From Pseudomonas fragi (GTDB lineage Bacteria > Pseudomonadota > Gammaproteobacteria > Pseudomonadales > Pseudomonadaceae): a stretch of 64,000 bases of DNA. Below are positions 34,195 to 42,903 of this stretch, one piece after another (position 1 is the first letter of the stretch; each line of letters starts with the position of its first letter). The notes beneath the pieces were generated by a model that was not told the origin of the DNA, did no database searches, and worked only from the letters and a program-made list of their open reading frames with translations. The stretch spans positions 1 through 64,000 of the forward strand of contig NZ_NQKQ01000028.1 in NCBI RefSeq assembly GCF_002269505.1, read 5' to 3'. The position numbers and the translations under genes are program-made.

Positions 34195-34581
34195 TTACTC
34201 AGCGGATACAGCTTCACCGCCAACTGGACGATCAACCAACTCGACGTACGCCATAGGCGCGTTGTCGCCAGCGCGGAAACCGCACTTGAGGATGCGCAGG
34301 TAGCCACCCTCACGAGTTGCATAACGCTTGCCCAGATCGTTGAACAGCTTACCAACCATGGCTTTCGAACGAGTACGGTCGAAGGCCAGACGGCGGTTAG
34401 CAACAGAATCAATCTTGGCCAGAGTAATCAGCGGCTCAGCAACGCGACGCAATTCTTTGGCTTTCGGCAGAGTCGTTTTGATCAGCTCGTGCTCGAACAA
34501 CGACACTGCCATGTTTTGAAACATAGCCTTGCGGTGCGAGCTAGTGCGGCTCAGGTGACGACCACTTTTACGATGACGCAT
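34195..34581 (-). CDS. rplQ: 50S ribosomal protein L17
   Basis: 128 residues starting MRHRKSGRHLSRTSSHR, with the C-terminal Gly-rich beta part. Last gene of the alpha operon, 42 bp after rpoA. The C-terminus has the short extension found in Pseudomonas. Confidence 0.97.
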   Translation of the reverse strand: MRHRKSGRHLSRTSSHRKAMFQNMAVSLFEHELIKTTLPKAKELRRVAEPLITLAKIDSVANRRLAFDRTRSKAMVGKLFNDLGKRYATREGGYLRILKCGFRAGDNAPMAYVELVDRPVGGEAVSAE

Positions 34582-34623
34582 GGTTCATTCCTTACCAAAC
34601 ACAACGTTCGGTGATTACGACGA

Positions 34624-35625
34624 TCAGGCAGTCGCCTTGTCGTCCTTCTTAAGACTTGCAGGCGGCCAGTTGTCGAGGCGCATGCCGAGGGACAGACCAC
34701 GGGAGGCCAGAACGTCCTTGATTTCAGTCAAGGATTTCTTGCCCAGGTTCGGAGTCTTCAACAGTTCTACTTCGGTGCGCTGAATCAGGTCACCGATGTA
34801 GTAAATGTTCTCCGCCTTAAGGCAGTTGGCCGAACGCACGGTCAGTTCCAGATCGTCAACAGGACGAAGCAGGATCGGATCGATCTCGTCTTCCTGCTCG
34901 ATTACCACTGGCTCGCTGTCACCTTTGAGGTCGACGAATGCAGCCAACTGCTGTTGCAGGATGGTTGCAGCACGACGAATGGCCTCTTCAGGGTCCAGTG
35001 TACCGTTGGTTTCCAGATCAATAACCAGCTTGTCCAGGTTAGTACGCTGCTCGACACGGGCGTTTTCCACCACGTATGCGATACGGCGAACCGGGCTGAA
35101 CGAAGAATCCAGCTGCAAGCGACCAATGCTGCGGCTTTCGTCTTCATCGCTCTGACGCGAGTCTGCTGGTTCATAACCACGACCACGAGCTACGGTGAGC
35201 TTCATGTTCAAGGCGCCGTTAGACGCCAGGTTGGCGATTACGTGATCGGGATTAACGATCTCGACATCATGATCCAGCTGAATATCGGCAGCGGTAACCA
35301 CCCCCGAACCCTTCTTCGACAAGGTCAGCGTAACTTCGTCACGGCCGTGCAGCTTGATAGCCAGACCTTTAAGGTTCAACAGGATTTCAATTACGTCTTC
35401 CTGTACACCTTCGATGGCGCTGTACTCGTGGAGCACACCGTCAATCTCGGCCTCGACTACTGCACAGCCTGGCATTGAGGACAACAGGATGCGGCGCAGC
35501 GCGTTGCCCAGGGTGTGGCCAAAACCACGCTCGAGAGGCTCGAGAGTGATTTTAGCGCGGGTTGGACTGACAACTTGCACATCAATATGGCGAGGTGTCA
35601 GGAACTCATTTACCGAAATCTGCAT
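34624..35625 (-). CDS. rpoA: RNA polymerase alpha subunit
   Basis: 333 residues. The N-terminal dimerisation domain contains LEPLERGFGHTLGNALRRIL, followed by a flexible linker around residue 240. The C-terminal domain with two helix-hairpin-helix-like elements (LRPVDDLELTVRSANCLKAE, LGKKSLTEIKDVLASRGL) contacts UP elements and activators. It assembles polymerase with the rpoB and rpoC products encoded at the other end of this window. Confidence 0.98.
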   Translation of the reverse strand: MQISVNEFLTPRHIDVQVVSPTRAKITLEPLERGFGHTLGNALRRILLSSMPGCAVVEAEIDGVLHEYSAIEGVQEDVIEILLNLKGLAIKLHGRDEVTLTLSKKGSGVVTAADIQLDHDVEIVNPDHVIANLASNGALNMKLTVARGRGYEPADSRQSDEDESRSIGRLQLDSSFSPVRRIAYVVENARVEQRTNLDKLVIDLETNGTLDPEEAIRRAATILQQQLAAFVDLKGDSEPVVIEQEDEIDPILLRPVDDLELTVRSANCLKAENIYYIGDLIQRTEVELLKTPNLGKKSLTEIKDVLASRGLSLGMRLDNWPPASLKKDDKATA

Positions 35626-35647
35626 GGATGCACCTATTTTCTAGCCC

Positions 35648-36268
35648 TTACTTGGAGTAGAGCTCGACAATCAGGCTTTCGTTGATGTCGGCGGACAGAT
35701 CACTGCGAGCAGGAACGTTCTTGAAAACGCCCGACTTCTTCTCAGTGTCTACTTCTACCCATTCTACGCGGCCACGTTGGGCACACAGATCGAGAGCTTG
35801 GACAATGCGAAGCTGGTTCTTTGCTTTCTCGCGGATAGCGACCACGTCACCAGCACGAACCTGGTAGGACGGAACGTTTACGGTCTGACCGTTAACGCTG
35901 ATCGACTTGTGCGATACCAACTGACGAGATTCGGCACGAGTAGAACCGAAACCCATACGGTATACGACGTTATCCAGGCGGCATTCGAGCAGTTGCAGCA
36001 GGTTTTCACCGGTTGCACCTTTTTTGCCAGCAGCTTGTTTGTAGTAGCCGCTGAACTGACGCTCGAGAACGCCGTAGATACGACGGACCTTCTGCTTTTC
36101 ACGCAGTTGGGTACCGTAGTCGGATTGGCGACCGCGGCGTTGGCCGTGGATGCCTGGAGCAGCTTCAATATTGCACTTCGATTCGATAGCGCGCACACCA
36201 CTCTTCAGGAAGAGATCAGTGCCTTCACGACGTGCCAGTTTGCATTTTGGACCAATGTAACGAGCCAT
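35648..36268 (-). CDS. rpsD: 30S ribosomal protein S4
   Basis: 206 residues. It begins MARYIGPKCKLARREGTDL and contains the S4 RNA-binding domain (LDNVVYRMGFGSTRAESRQL). It is a primary 16S rRNA binder and, in enterics, the translational repressor of the alpha operon. Neighbours are rpsK and rpoA. Confidence 0.98.
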   Translation of the reverse strand: MARYIGPKCKLARREGTDLFLKSGVRAIESKCNIEAAPGIHGQRRGRQSDYGTQLREKQKVRRIYGVLERQFSGYYKQAAGKKGATGENLLQLLECRLDNVVYRMGFGSTRAESRQLVSHKSISVNGQTVNVPSYQVRAGDVVAIREKAKNQLRIVQALDLCAQRGRVEWVEVDTEKKSGVFKNVPARSDLSADINESLIVELYSK

Positions 36269-36285
36269 TCTTTACAGTCTCCTGA

Positions 36286-36675
36286 TTACACGCGGCGCTT
36301 CTTCGGCGGACGGCACCCGTTGTGCGGGATTGGCGTCACGTCGGTGATGCTGGCGATCTTATAGCCACAGCCGTTCAAAGCACGGACAGCGGACTCACGA
36401 CCTGGACCTGGGCCCTTGACGTTAACGTCAAGGTTTTTCAGGCCATATTCCAGCGCAGCTTGACCAGCACGTTCAGCAGCTACTTGAGCAGCGAACGGGG
36501 TGGACTTGCGTGAACCGCGGAAACCCGAACCACCAGAGGTAGCCCAAGAAAGCGCGTTACCCTGACGATCCGTGATGGTCACGATGGTGTTGTTGAAAGA
36601 CGCGTGGATGTGGGCGATGCCATCAACCACTGTCTTTTTAATTTTTTTACGAGGACGAGCAGCAGGTTTTGCCAT
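36286..36675 (-). CDS. rpsK: 30S ribosomal protein S11
   Basis: 129 residues, with HASFNNTIVTITDRQGN and GPGPGRESAVRALN, ending in the conserved NGCRPPKKRRV. Part of the 30S platform; alpha operon. Confidence 0.98.
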   Translation of the reverse strand: MAKPAARPRKKIKKTVVDGIAHIHASFNNTIVTITDRQGNALSWATSGGSGFRGSRKSTPFAAQVAAERAGQAALEYGLKNLDVNVKGPGPGRESAVRALNGCGYKIASITDVTPIPHNGCRPPKKRRV

Positions 36676-36705
36676 GACTAAATTCCTGTCGATTCGCTGG
36701 TGCGA

Positions 36706-37062
36706 TTACTTGCGGATCGGCTTACGCGGACCTTTGCGAGTACGCGCGTTGGTCTTGGTACGCTGACCGCGTACTGGAAGACCACGACGATGGCGCAGAC
36801 CGCGGTAGCAGCCCAAGTCCATCAAGCGTTTGATTTTCATGTTGACTTCACGACGCAGGTCACCTTCAGTGGTGAACTTCGCCACTTCGCCACGCAGCAA
36901 CTCAATCTGCTCGTCGCTCAGATCCTTGATCTTAGCGGCTGGGTTTACACCAGCATCCGCACAGATTTTCTGTGAGGTAGTGCGACCAACACCATAGATG
37001 TAGGTCAGCGAGATAACAGTGTGCTTGTTATCTGGAATGTTAACGCCTGCAATACGGGCCAT
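36706..37062 (-). CDS. rpsM: 30S ribosomal protein S13
   Basis: 118 residues, starting MARIAGVNIPDNKHTVISL, with the Lys/Arg-rich tail contacting tRNA and the subunit bridge. First gene of the alpha operon, with its own candidate promoter about 60 bp upstream. Confidence 0.98.
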   Translation of the reverse strand: MARIAGVNIPDNKHTVISLTYIYGVGRTTSQKICADAGVNPAAKIKDLSDEQIELLRGEVAKFTTEGDLRREVNMKIKRLMDLGCYRGLRHRRGLPVRGQRTKTNARTRKGPRKPIRK

Positions 37063-37121
37063 TCAGTGGGACTCCAATTGACAGCTACCTACGCCCCGGA
37101 AGCCAAGAAATAGGGCGCGAG

Positions 37122-37150
37122 ATAATATCGCTGTAATAACAAATAATCAA
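37122..37150 (-). promoter_or_regulatory. Candidate sigma70 promoter of the alpha operon
   Basis: On the minus strand TTGATT (37145-37150), a 17-bp spacer and TATTAT (37122-37127). It lies directly after the rpmJ hairpin and about 60 bp before rpsM. Confidence 0.55.
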
Positions 37151-37174
37151 CCCAGCAGCGCACTAGCTGCTGGG
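37151..37174 (-). terminator. Hairpin after rpmJ, probable terminator or attenuator
   Basis: CCCAGCAGC-N6-GCTGCTGGG, perfect 9-bp stem, followed on the minus strand by TTGATTATTTG. It separates the spc and alpha operons. Confidence 0.6.
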
Positions 37175-37191
37175 CTTCAAACAGATCACAC

Positions 37192-37308
37192 TCAGCCTTG
37201 GCGCTGTTTGTGACGTGGTTCCGCGCTGCAAATTACCCGAACAACACCTTCGCGGCGAATAATCTTGCAGTTACGGCACAGCTTTTTCACCGATGCACGA
37301 ACTTTCAT
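37192..37308 (-). CDS. rpmJ: 50S ribosomal protein L36
   Basis: 38 residues ([20 protein letters not shown]...), Arg/Lys-rich. The usual C-X2-C...C-X4-H zinc ribbon is present (CRNC, later CSAEPRH), so this is the zinc-binding (C+) paralogue. It begins 32 bases after the secY stop and closes the spc operon. Confidence 0.95.
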
Positions 37309-37340
37309 CACCAACTCCTCTCACCTTACGGGGTAGTACT

Positions 37341-38669
37341 TCAGCGGAGCATGCCGCTGCCGTAGCCCTTCAGGTTGGCTTTCTTCATCAGGGATTCGTA
37401 CTGGTGCGAAACGAGGTGCGATTGTACTTGGGACATGAAGTCCATAACAACCACAACAACGATCAGCAACGAGGTCCCGCCAAGGTAGAACGGAACGTTT
37501 GCCGCAACCACCAGGAACTGGGGCAACAGGCACACGGCCGTCATATAAAGAGCACCGAACAGAGTCAAACGAGTCAAAACGCCATCAATATAGCGTGCCG
37601 ACTGCTCGCCTGGACGGATACCCGGAATAAAGGCACCGGACTTCTTCAGGTTTTCCGCTACGTCTTTCGGATTGAACATCAACGCCGTATAGAAGAAGCA
37701 GAAGAAAATAATCCCTGCACTAAACAGCAGAATATTCAACGGCTGACCAGGAGCGATCGACTGCGAGATGTCCTGCAACCAGCCCATACCTTCAGACTGA
37801 CCGAACCAGGCACCCAGCGAAGCCGGGAACAGCAAAATGCTGCTCGCAAAAATAGCCGGGATAACGCCGGCCATATTCACTTTCAGCGGTAGGTGGCTAG
37901 TCTGCGCAGCAAACACCTTGCGGCCCTGCTGACGCTTGGCGTAGTGAACAGCAATACGACGCTGACCACGCTCAATGAACACCACAAAACCGATAATCGC
38001 TACTGCCAGCAAACCGATAGCAACCAGAGCGAAGATATTGATATCGCCCTGACGTGCAGACTCGAAAGACTGCCCGATTGCTCTCGGAAGACCGGCGACG
38101 ATACCCGAAAAAATCAACATCGAGATACCGTTGCCAACACCACGCTCAGTAATCTGCTCACCCAGCCACATCATGAACATTGCACCCGCCACAAACGTGG
38201 TTACTGCAACGAAATGGAAGCCCAGGTCACCAGTGAACGCTACGCCCTGCCCTGCCAGACCAATGGACATGCCAATAGCCTGGACAAGAGCAAGAGCGAC
38301 AGTGAGGTAGCGGGTGTACTGGCTAATCTTGCGACGGCCAGCTTCACCTTCCTTCTTCAACTGCTCCAGCTGCGGGCTGACAGCGGACATAAGCTGCATG
38401 ATGATCGATGCCGAAATGTACGGCATGATCCCCAGCGCAAAAATACTCATCCGCTCCAGCGCGCCGCCGGAAAACATGTTGAACAAGCTAAGTATGGTCC
38501 CCTCATTCTGTCGAAACAGGTCCGCCAACCGGTCCGGGTTAATACCTGGAACTGGGATGTGTGCGCCTATCCGGTAGACGATAATCGCCAGGAATAGAAA
38601 ACGCAGTCGAGCCCAGAGCTCGGATAACCCGCCTTTGCTGAGCGCTGAGAGAGCACCTTGCTTAGCCAT
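37341..38669 (-). CDS. secY: Preprotein translocase subunit SecY
   Basis: 442 residues with ten membrane segments forming the Sec channel, beginning around LRFLFLAIIVYRIGAHIPVPG. The cytosolic loop FVVFIERGQRRI and the C-terminal tail GYGSGMLR are standard. It sits in the spc operon between rplO and rpmJ. Confidence 0.98.
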   Translation of the reverse strand: MAKQGALSALSKGGLSELWARLRFLFLAIIVYRIGAHIPVPGINPDRLADLFRQNEGTILSLFNMFSGGALERMSIFALGIMPYISASIIMQLMSAVSPQLEQLKKEGEAGRRKISQYTRYLTVALALVQAIGMSIGLAGQGVAFTGDLGFHFVAVTTFVAGAMFMMWLGEQITERGVGNGISMLIFSGIVAGLPRAIGQSFESARQGDINIFALVAIGLLAVAIIGFVVFIERGQRRIAVHYAKRQQGRKVFAAQTSHLPLKVNMAGVIPAIFASSILLFPASLGAWFGQSEGMGWLQDISQSIAPGQPLNILLFSAGIIFFCFFYTALMFNPKDVAENLKKSGAFIPGIRPGEQSARYIDGVLTRLTLFGALYMTAVCLLPQFLVVAANVPFYLGGTSLLIVVVVVMDFMSQVQSHLVSHQYESLMKKANLKGYGSGMLR

Positions 38670-39107
38670 TTATTCCTCGAACTTGCCGCCAGCTGCTTCG
38701 ATAGCCGAACGCGCACCTTTGGTGGCGCCGATTCCCTTGCCGATAGTGACAGCGCGAGTAACTTCACCGGACAGCATGATTTTCACACGCAGTACGTTGA
38801 CGTTGATCACGTTGGCATCTTTCAGGGTCTGCACAGTTACGATGTCGCCTTCCACTTTAGCCAGCTCGGACAAACGCACTTCTGCGCGATCCATGGCTTT
38901 CAGGGATACGAAACCGAACTTAGGCAGACGGCGATGCAGTGGCTGTTGGCCGCCTTCAAAGCCTGGAGCGATGGTGCCACCGGAGCGGGAAGTCTGACCT
39001 TTGTGACCACGGCCACCAGTCTTACCCAAACCACTACCGATACCACGGCCCGGACGATGCTTTTCGCGACGGGAACCCGGCGCTGGACTCAGATCATTGA
39101 GTTTCAT
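38670..39107 (-). CDS. rplO: 50S ribosomal protein L15
   Basis: 145 residues, with the Gly/Arg-rich N-terminus (PGSRREKHRPGRGIGSGLGK) and FEGGQQPLHRRLPK. It directly abuts secY. Confidence 0.98.
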   Translation of the reverse strand: MKLNDLSPAPGSRREKHRPGRGIGSGLGKTGGRGHKGQTSRSGGTIAPGFEGGQQPLHRRLPKFGFVSLKAMDRAEVRLSELAKVEGDIVTVQTLKDANVINVNVLRVKIMLSGEVTRAVTIGKGIGATKGARSAIEAAGGKFEE

Positions 39108-39110
39108 CGA

Positions 39111-39287
39111 TTAACCCTCTACACGCAGCATGTAGTAAGCCTTGTTGATCATCCCGCGATTCTCGGGAGTATCAAGTACTTCTACAGTGTGACCGATGCG
39201 ACGCAGACCCAGACCCTTAACGCACAGTTTGTGGTTAGGGATGCGGCCGGTCATGCTTTTGATCAGCGTTACTTTAACGGTAGCCAT
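39111..39287 (-). CDS. rpmD: 50S ribosomal protein L30
   Basis: 58 residues (MATVKVTLIKSMTGRIPNHK...), ending in MLRVEG. It lies in the gap between rpsE and rplO with 2-3 bp spacing on each side, as expected in the spc operon. Confidence 0.95.
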   Translation of the reverse strand: MATVKVTLIKSMTGRIPNHKLCVKGLGLRRIGHTVEVLDTPENRGMINKAYYMLRVEG

Positions 39288-39289
39288 GA

Positions 39290-39790
39290 TCAGAAGATCT
39301 CCTTGACACTTTTGCCACGCTTGGCGGCAATAGACTCAGGAGACTGCATAGCTTTCAAACCTTTGAAAGTGGCGTGAACCACGTTTACCGGGTTAGTCGA
39401 GCCGTAGCACTTAGCCAGTACGTTCTGAACGCCAGCAACTTCGAGGACAGCACGCATAGCGCCGCCAGCGATGATACCGGTACCTTCAGAAGCAGGCTGC
39501 ATGTAAACCTTGGAAGCGCCGTGGGCGGATTTCATGGCGTACTGCAGAGTGGTGCCGTTAAGGTCCACTTGGATCATGTTGCGGCGAGCAGCTTCCATTG
39601 CCTTCTGGATCGCAGCAGGCACTTCACGTGACTTGCCACGGCCGAAGCCAACGCGCCCTTTACCATCACCAACCACGGTCAACGCGGTGAAAGTGAAGAT
39701 ACGGCCGCCTTTAACGGTTTTGGCTACGCGGTTAACTTGAACCAGCTTCTCGATGTAGCCTTCGTCGCGCTTTTGGTCGTTATTTGACAT
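39290..39790 (-). CDS. rpsE: 30S ribosomal protein S5
   Basis: 166 residues. It has the double-stranded RNA-binding-like N-terminal domain (YIEKLVQVNRVAKTVKGGR) and GTGIIAGGAMRAVLE. It is involved in decoding fidelity; the usual ram and spectinomycin-site residues lie in the N-terminal loop. Confidence 0.98.
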   Translation of the reverse strand: MSNNDQKRDEGYIEKLVQVNRVAKTVKGGRIFTFTALTVVGDGKGRVGFGRGKSREVPAAIQKAMEAARRNMIQVDLNGTTLQYAMKSAHGASKVYMQPASEGTGIIAGGAMRAVLEVAGVQNVLAKCYGSTNPVNVVHATFKGLKAMQSPESIAAKRGKSVKEIF

Positions 39791-39793
39791 AAC

Positions 39794-40144
39794 TTAGAAC
39801 TCCAGCCCAGCTTCACGAGCAGCCTCAGCCAGCGCTTTCACGCGGCCGTGGTACTTGAAGCCAGAGCGGTCGAAAGCCACCTGCGAGACGCCAGCGGCTT
39901 TTGCACGCGTAGCGACCAGCTGGCCAACCTTTGTGGCCGCGTCGATGTTGCCAGTGGCACCATCACGCAGTTCTTTGTCCAAAGTCGAGGCGCTTGCCAG
40001 GACTTTGCTGCCGTCGGCCGAGATGACCTGGGCGTATATGTGCTGTGCCGAGCGGAACACGCAGAGACGCACGACTTCTAGTTCGTGCATTTTCAGACGT
40101 GCTTTGCGAGCGCGGCGCAGGCGAGTAACTTTTTTGTCGGTCAT
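39794..40144 (-). CDS. rplR: 50S ribosomal protein L18
   Basis: 116 residues, starting MTDKKVTRLRRARKAR, ending YHGRVKALAEAAREAGLEF. It binds 5S rRNA. Confidence 0.98.
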   Translation of the reverse strand: MTDKKVTRLRRARKARLKMHELEVVRLCVFRSAQHIYAQVISADGSKVLASASTLDKELRDGATGNIDAATKVGQLVATRAKAAGVSQVAFDRSGFKYHGRVKALAEAAREAGLEF

Positions 40145-40154
40145 TTGCTATGCC

Positions 40155-40688
40155 CTACTTCTTCTTGGCTTCTTTACGACGGACGACTTCGTCCGCGTAA
40201 CGTACACCCTTGCCTTTATAAGGCTCTGGCGGACGGAAACCGCGGATCTCAGCGGCCACCTGACCTACCAGCTGCTTATCAATACCCTTGATCAGGATAT
40301 CGGTTTGGCTAGGAGTCTCAGCGGTGATGCCTTCCGGCAACTCGTAATCCACTGGGTGCGAGAAGCCAAGAGCCAGGTTCAGCACTGTGCCTTTTGCTTG
40401 CGCTTTGTAACCAACACCGACCAGCTGGAGCTTGCGCTCGAAGCCTTGGCTTACGCCTTGGACCATGTTGTTTACCAACGCACGAGTGGTACCAGCCATT
40501 GCGCGAGTTTGTTGATCGCCATTGCGAGCAGCGAAACGCAGCTCACCAGCTTCTTCAACAATCTCAACGGACGAATGGATGTTCAGTTCTAGAGTACCCT
40601 TGGCACCCTTCACCGAAAGCTGTTGGCCGGCGAATTTTACTTCGACACCAGCTGGCAGCTTAACGGGGTTCTTAGCGACGCGTGACAT
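40155..40688 (-). CDS. rplF: 50S ribosomal protein L6
   Basis: 177 residues, two duplicated L6 domains, starting MSRVAKNPVKLPAGVE and ending KGKGVRYADEVVRRKEAKKK. Confidence 0.98.
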   Translation of the reverse strand: MSRVAKNPVKLPAGVEVKFAGQQLSVKGAKGTLELNIHSSVEIVEEAGELRFAARNGDQQTRAMAGTTRALVNNMVQGVSQGFERKLQLVGVGYKAQAKGTVLNLALGFSHPVDYELPEGITAETPSQTDILIKGIDKQLVGQVAAEIRGFRPPEPYKGKGVRYADEVVRRKEAKKK

Positions 40689-40700
40689 GCTTATCCCCCC

Positions 40701-41093
40701 TTAGAACACAGTGCAAAGAACTTCGCCGCCGACACCGGCAGCGCGCGCAGCACGATCCGTCATCACACCTTTGCTGGTGGAGACGATAGACACACCCAGA
40801 CCGCCACGAACTTTCGGCAGATCTTCGGAGGACTTGTACTGACGCAGGCCTGGACGGCTAACGCGCTTAACTTCTTCGATAACCGAACGGCCTTCGAAGT
40901 ACTTCAGCTCGATAGACAGCAGTGGTTTGATTTCGCTGCTGATCTGATAATCCGCGATGTAACCTTCGTCTTTGAGAACTTTGGCTACAGCTACCTTCAA
41001 CGTGGAAGATGGCATGCTTACGACGGACTTTTCAGCCATCTGGGCATTACGGATTCGAGTTAGCATGTCCGCTAACGGGTCCTGCATACTCAT
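40701..41093 (-). CDS. rpsH: 30S ribosomal protein S8
   Basis: 130 residues, starting MSMQDPLADMLTRIRNAQ. It is a primary 16S binder and, in enterics, the translational regulator of the spc operon. It is preceded by an unusually long 211-bp structured gap with a candidate promoter. Confidence 0.98.
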   Translation of the reverse strand: MSMQDPLADMLTRIRNAQMAEKSVVSMPSSTLKVAVAKVLKDEGYIADYQISSEIKPLLSIELKYFEGRSVIEEVKRVSRPGLRQYKSSEDLPKVRGGLGVSIVSTSKGVMTDRAARAAGVGGEVLCTVF

Positions 41094-41190
41094 GGGCTAG
41101 ACGCTCCTGATACAAAAAGAATTAGCCTTGCGGCTACAACTGTCGCCGAGTACTCAATGCTTAAAAAGCACGGGCTCAGGCGAGCCGGTC

Positions 41191-41219
41191 ATTCTAGACA
41201 CACGGCAGAAATGAATCAA
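41191..41219 (-). promoter_or_regulatory. Candidate internal sigma70 promoter before rpsH
   Basis: On the minus strand TTGATT (41214-41219), 17-bp spacer, TAGAAT (41191-41196). The -35 overlaps the left arm of the 14-bp hairpin at 41211-41242. It would give rpsH and downstream spc genes a separate start. Confidence 0.5.
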
Positions 41220-41290
41220 GCCCCAATAGGGGCTTGATTCATATTCAAGGTCACCGGCTGTCAGGATCTTGCAACCCTGACAGGGGTGAC
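41211..41290 (-). other. Two strong hairpins in the rpsN-rpsH gap
   Basis: ATGAATCAAGCCCC-AATA-GGGGCTTGATTCAT (41211-41242) is a perfect 14-bp stem. CTGTCAGG (41258-41265) pairs with CCTGACAG (41276-41283), extended by GTCACC/GGTGAC outside. Both lie between rpsN and rpsH, where neighbouring spc gaps are mostly under 30 bp. They could be an attenuator, an RNA processing site or a protein-binding site. Confidence 0.6.
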
Positions 41291-41304
41291 TTTGCCTGTA
41301 CGCC

Positions 41305-41610
41305 TTACCAGCTGGCTTTAACCAGACCTGGAACGTCGCCACGCATTGCTGCTTCACGCAATTTGTTACGGCCAAGGCCGAACTTGCGGTAAACACCATG
41401 CGGACGGCCAGTCAGGCGGCAGCGGTTACGCATGCGCGCAGCGCTTGCGTCACGTGGCTGCTTCTGCAGAGCAACTTGAGCTTCCCAACGTGCTTCTGGA
41501 CTTGCGTTCAGATCCACGATGATAGCTTTCAGTGCTGCACGCTTCTTGGCGAACTTGGCAACCGTGAGCTGACGTTTCAGCTCGCGGTTTTTCATGCTCA
41601 TCTTAGCCAT
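41305..41610 (-). CDS. rpsN: 30S ribosomal protein S14
   Basis: 101 residues from ATG 41610 (MAKMSMKNRELKRQLTVAKF). It lacks the CxxC pairs of the short zinc form, so it is the long zinc-free type. An open frame further upstream overlaps rplE and is not used. Confidence 0.97.
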   Translation of the reverse strand: MAKMSMKNRELKRQLTVAKFAKKRAALKAIIVDLNASPEARWEAQVALQKQPRDASAARMRNRCRLTGRPHGVYRKFGLGRNKLREAAMRGDVPGLVKASW

Positions 41611-41623
41611 GGTCCTACTCCAA

Positions 41624-42163
41624 TCAGTTGCGGAACGGGAATTTGAAAGCACGCAGCAAGGCGCGACCTTCATCATCCGTCCGTGCAGTGGTGGTCAGGG
41701 TAATGTCCAGACCGCGGAGAGCATCGATTTTGTCGTAGTCGATTTCCGGGAAGATGATCTGCTCTTTAACGCCCATGCTGTAGTTACCACGACCATCGAA
41801 GGACTTGGCATTCAGGCCGCGGAAGTCGCGTACCCGAGGCAGGGAGATCGACAGCAGACGATCCAGGAATTCGTACATACGCTCACGGCGCAGAGTAACC
41901 TTAACGCCGATCGGCCAGCCTTCGCGAACTTTAAAGCCTGCGATGGACTTGCGAGCGTAGGTCACTACACATTTTTGACCCGTGATTTTTTCCAAATCAG
42001 CTACAGCGTGCTCGATGATTTTCTTATCACCGATCGCTTCGCCCAAACCCATGTTCAGGGTGATTTTGGTAACGCGCGGAACTTCCATCACGTTCGAAAG
42101 CTTAAGTTCTTCCTTAAGTTTCGGAGCGATTTCCTTCCGGTAAATCTCTTTTAGTCGTGCCAT
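41624..42163 (-). CDS. rplE: 50S ribosomal protein L5
   Basis: 179 residues, starting MARLKEIYRKEIAPKL, ending in TTTARTDDEGRALLRAFKFP. It binds 5S rRNA. Confidence 0.98.
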   Translation of the reverse strand: MARLKEIYRKEIAPKLKEELKLSNVMEVPRVTKITLNMGLGEAIGDKKIIEHAVADLEKITGQKCVVTYARKSIAGFKVREGWPIGVKVTLRRERMYEFLDRLLSISLPRVRDFRGLNAKSFDGRGNYSMGVKEQIIFPEIDYDKIDALRGLDITLTTTARTDDEGRALLRAFKFPFRN

Positions 42164-42185
42164 GGTCTCATCTACCTAGCAGTGT

Positions 42186-42500
42186 TCAAGCATCAACCGC
42201 TTTTTGGGTCGACTTGAAGACACGAATTTTTTTGCCTTCTTCTACTTTGAAACCAACGCGATCTGCTTTGCTGGTTTCGCTGTTGAAGATGGCCACGTTA
42301 GAAGCGTCCAGTGGAGCTTCTTTCTCGACGATACCGCCTTGTACGCCCGACATCGGGTTAGGCTTGGTATGACGCTTAACCAGGTTCAGACCACCAATAA
42401 CCAGACGGTTATTAGCGAGAACCTTAAGCACCTTACCGCGCTTACCTTTGTCTTTGCCGGCGATCACGATGATCTCGTCGTCACGACGAATCTTTTGCAT
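42186..42500 (-). CDS. rplX: 50S ribosomal protein L24
   Basis: 104 residues with the KOW motif DDEIIVIAGKDKGKRGKV near the N-terminus. It is an assembly initiator of the 50S subunit. Confidence 0.98.
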   Translation of the reverse strand: MQKIRRDDEIIVIAGKDKGKRGKVLKVLANNRLVIGGLNLVKRHTKPNPMSGVQGGIVEKEAPLDASNVAIFNSETSKADRVGFKVEEGKKIRVFKSTQKAVDA

Positions 42501-42511
42501 GTCGGATCTCC

Positions 42512-42880
42512 TTACAGCACTTCTGGGGCGAGCGAGACGATCTTCATGAACTTCTCAGTACGAAGTTCACGGGTCACTGGCCCAAAGATACGGGTGCCGA
42601 TCGGCTCTTGCTTGTTGTTCAGAAGAACAGCAGCGTTGCCATCAAAGCGGATAATGGAGCCATCAGCACGACGTACGCCGTGACGAGTGCGGACTACAAC
42701 AGCAGTCATCACTTGGCCTTTTTTCACTTTACCGCGAGGAATTGCTTCCTTCACGGTAACTTTGATGATGTCACCGATACCAGCGTAACGACGATGGGAG
42801 CCACCCAGCACCTTGATGCACATAACGCGGCGTGCGCCGCTGTTATCGGCCACATCGAGCATGGATTGAGTCTGAATCAT
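42512..42880 (-). CDS. rplN: 50S ribosomal protein L14
   Basis: 122 residues, starting MIQTQSMLDVADNSGARRV. First gene of the spc group, only 23 bp after rpsQ, so there is little room for a separate spc promoter. Confidence 0.98.
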   Translation of the reverse strand: MIQTQSMLDVADNSGARRVMCIKVLGGSHRRYAGIGDIIKVTVKEAIPRGKVKKGQVMTAVVVRTRHGVRRADGSIIRFDGNAAVLLNNKQEPIGTRIFGPVTRELRTEKFMKIVSLAPEVL

Positions 42881-42903
42881 ATAATTTCTCCGACCCCTAG
42901 TCC

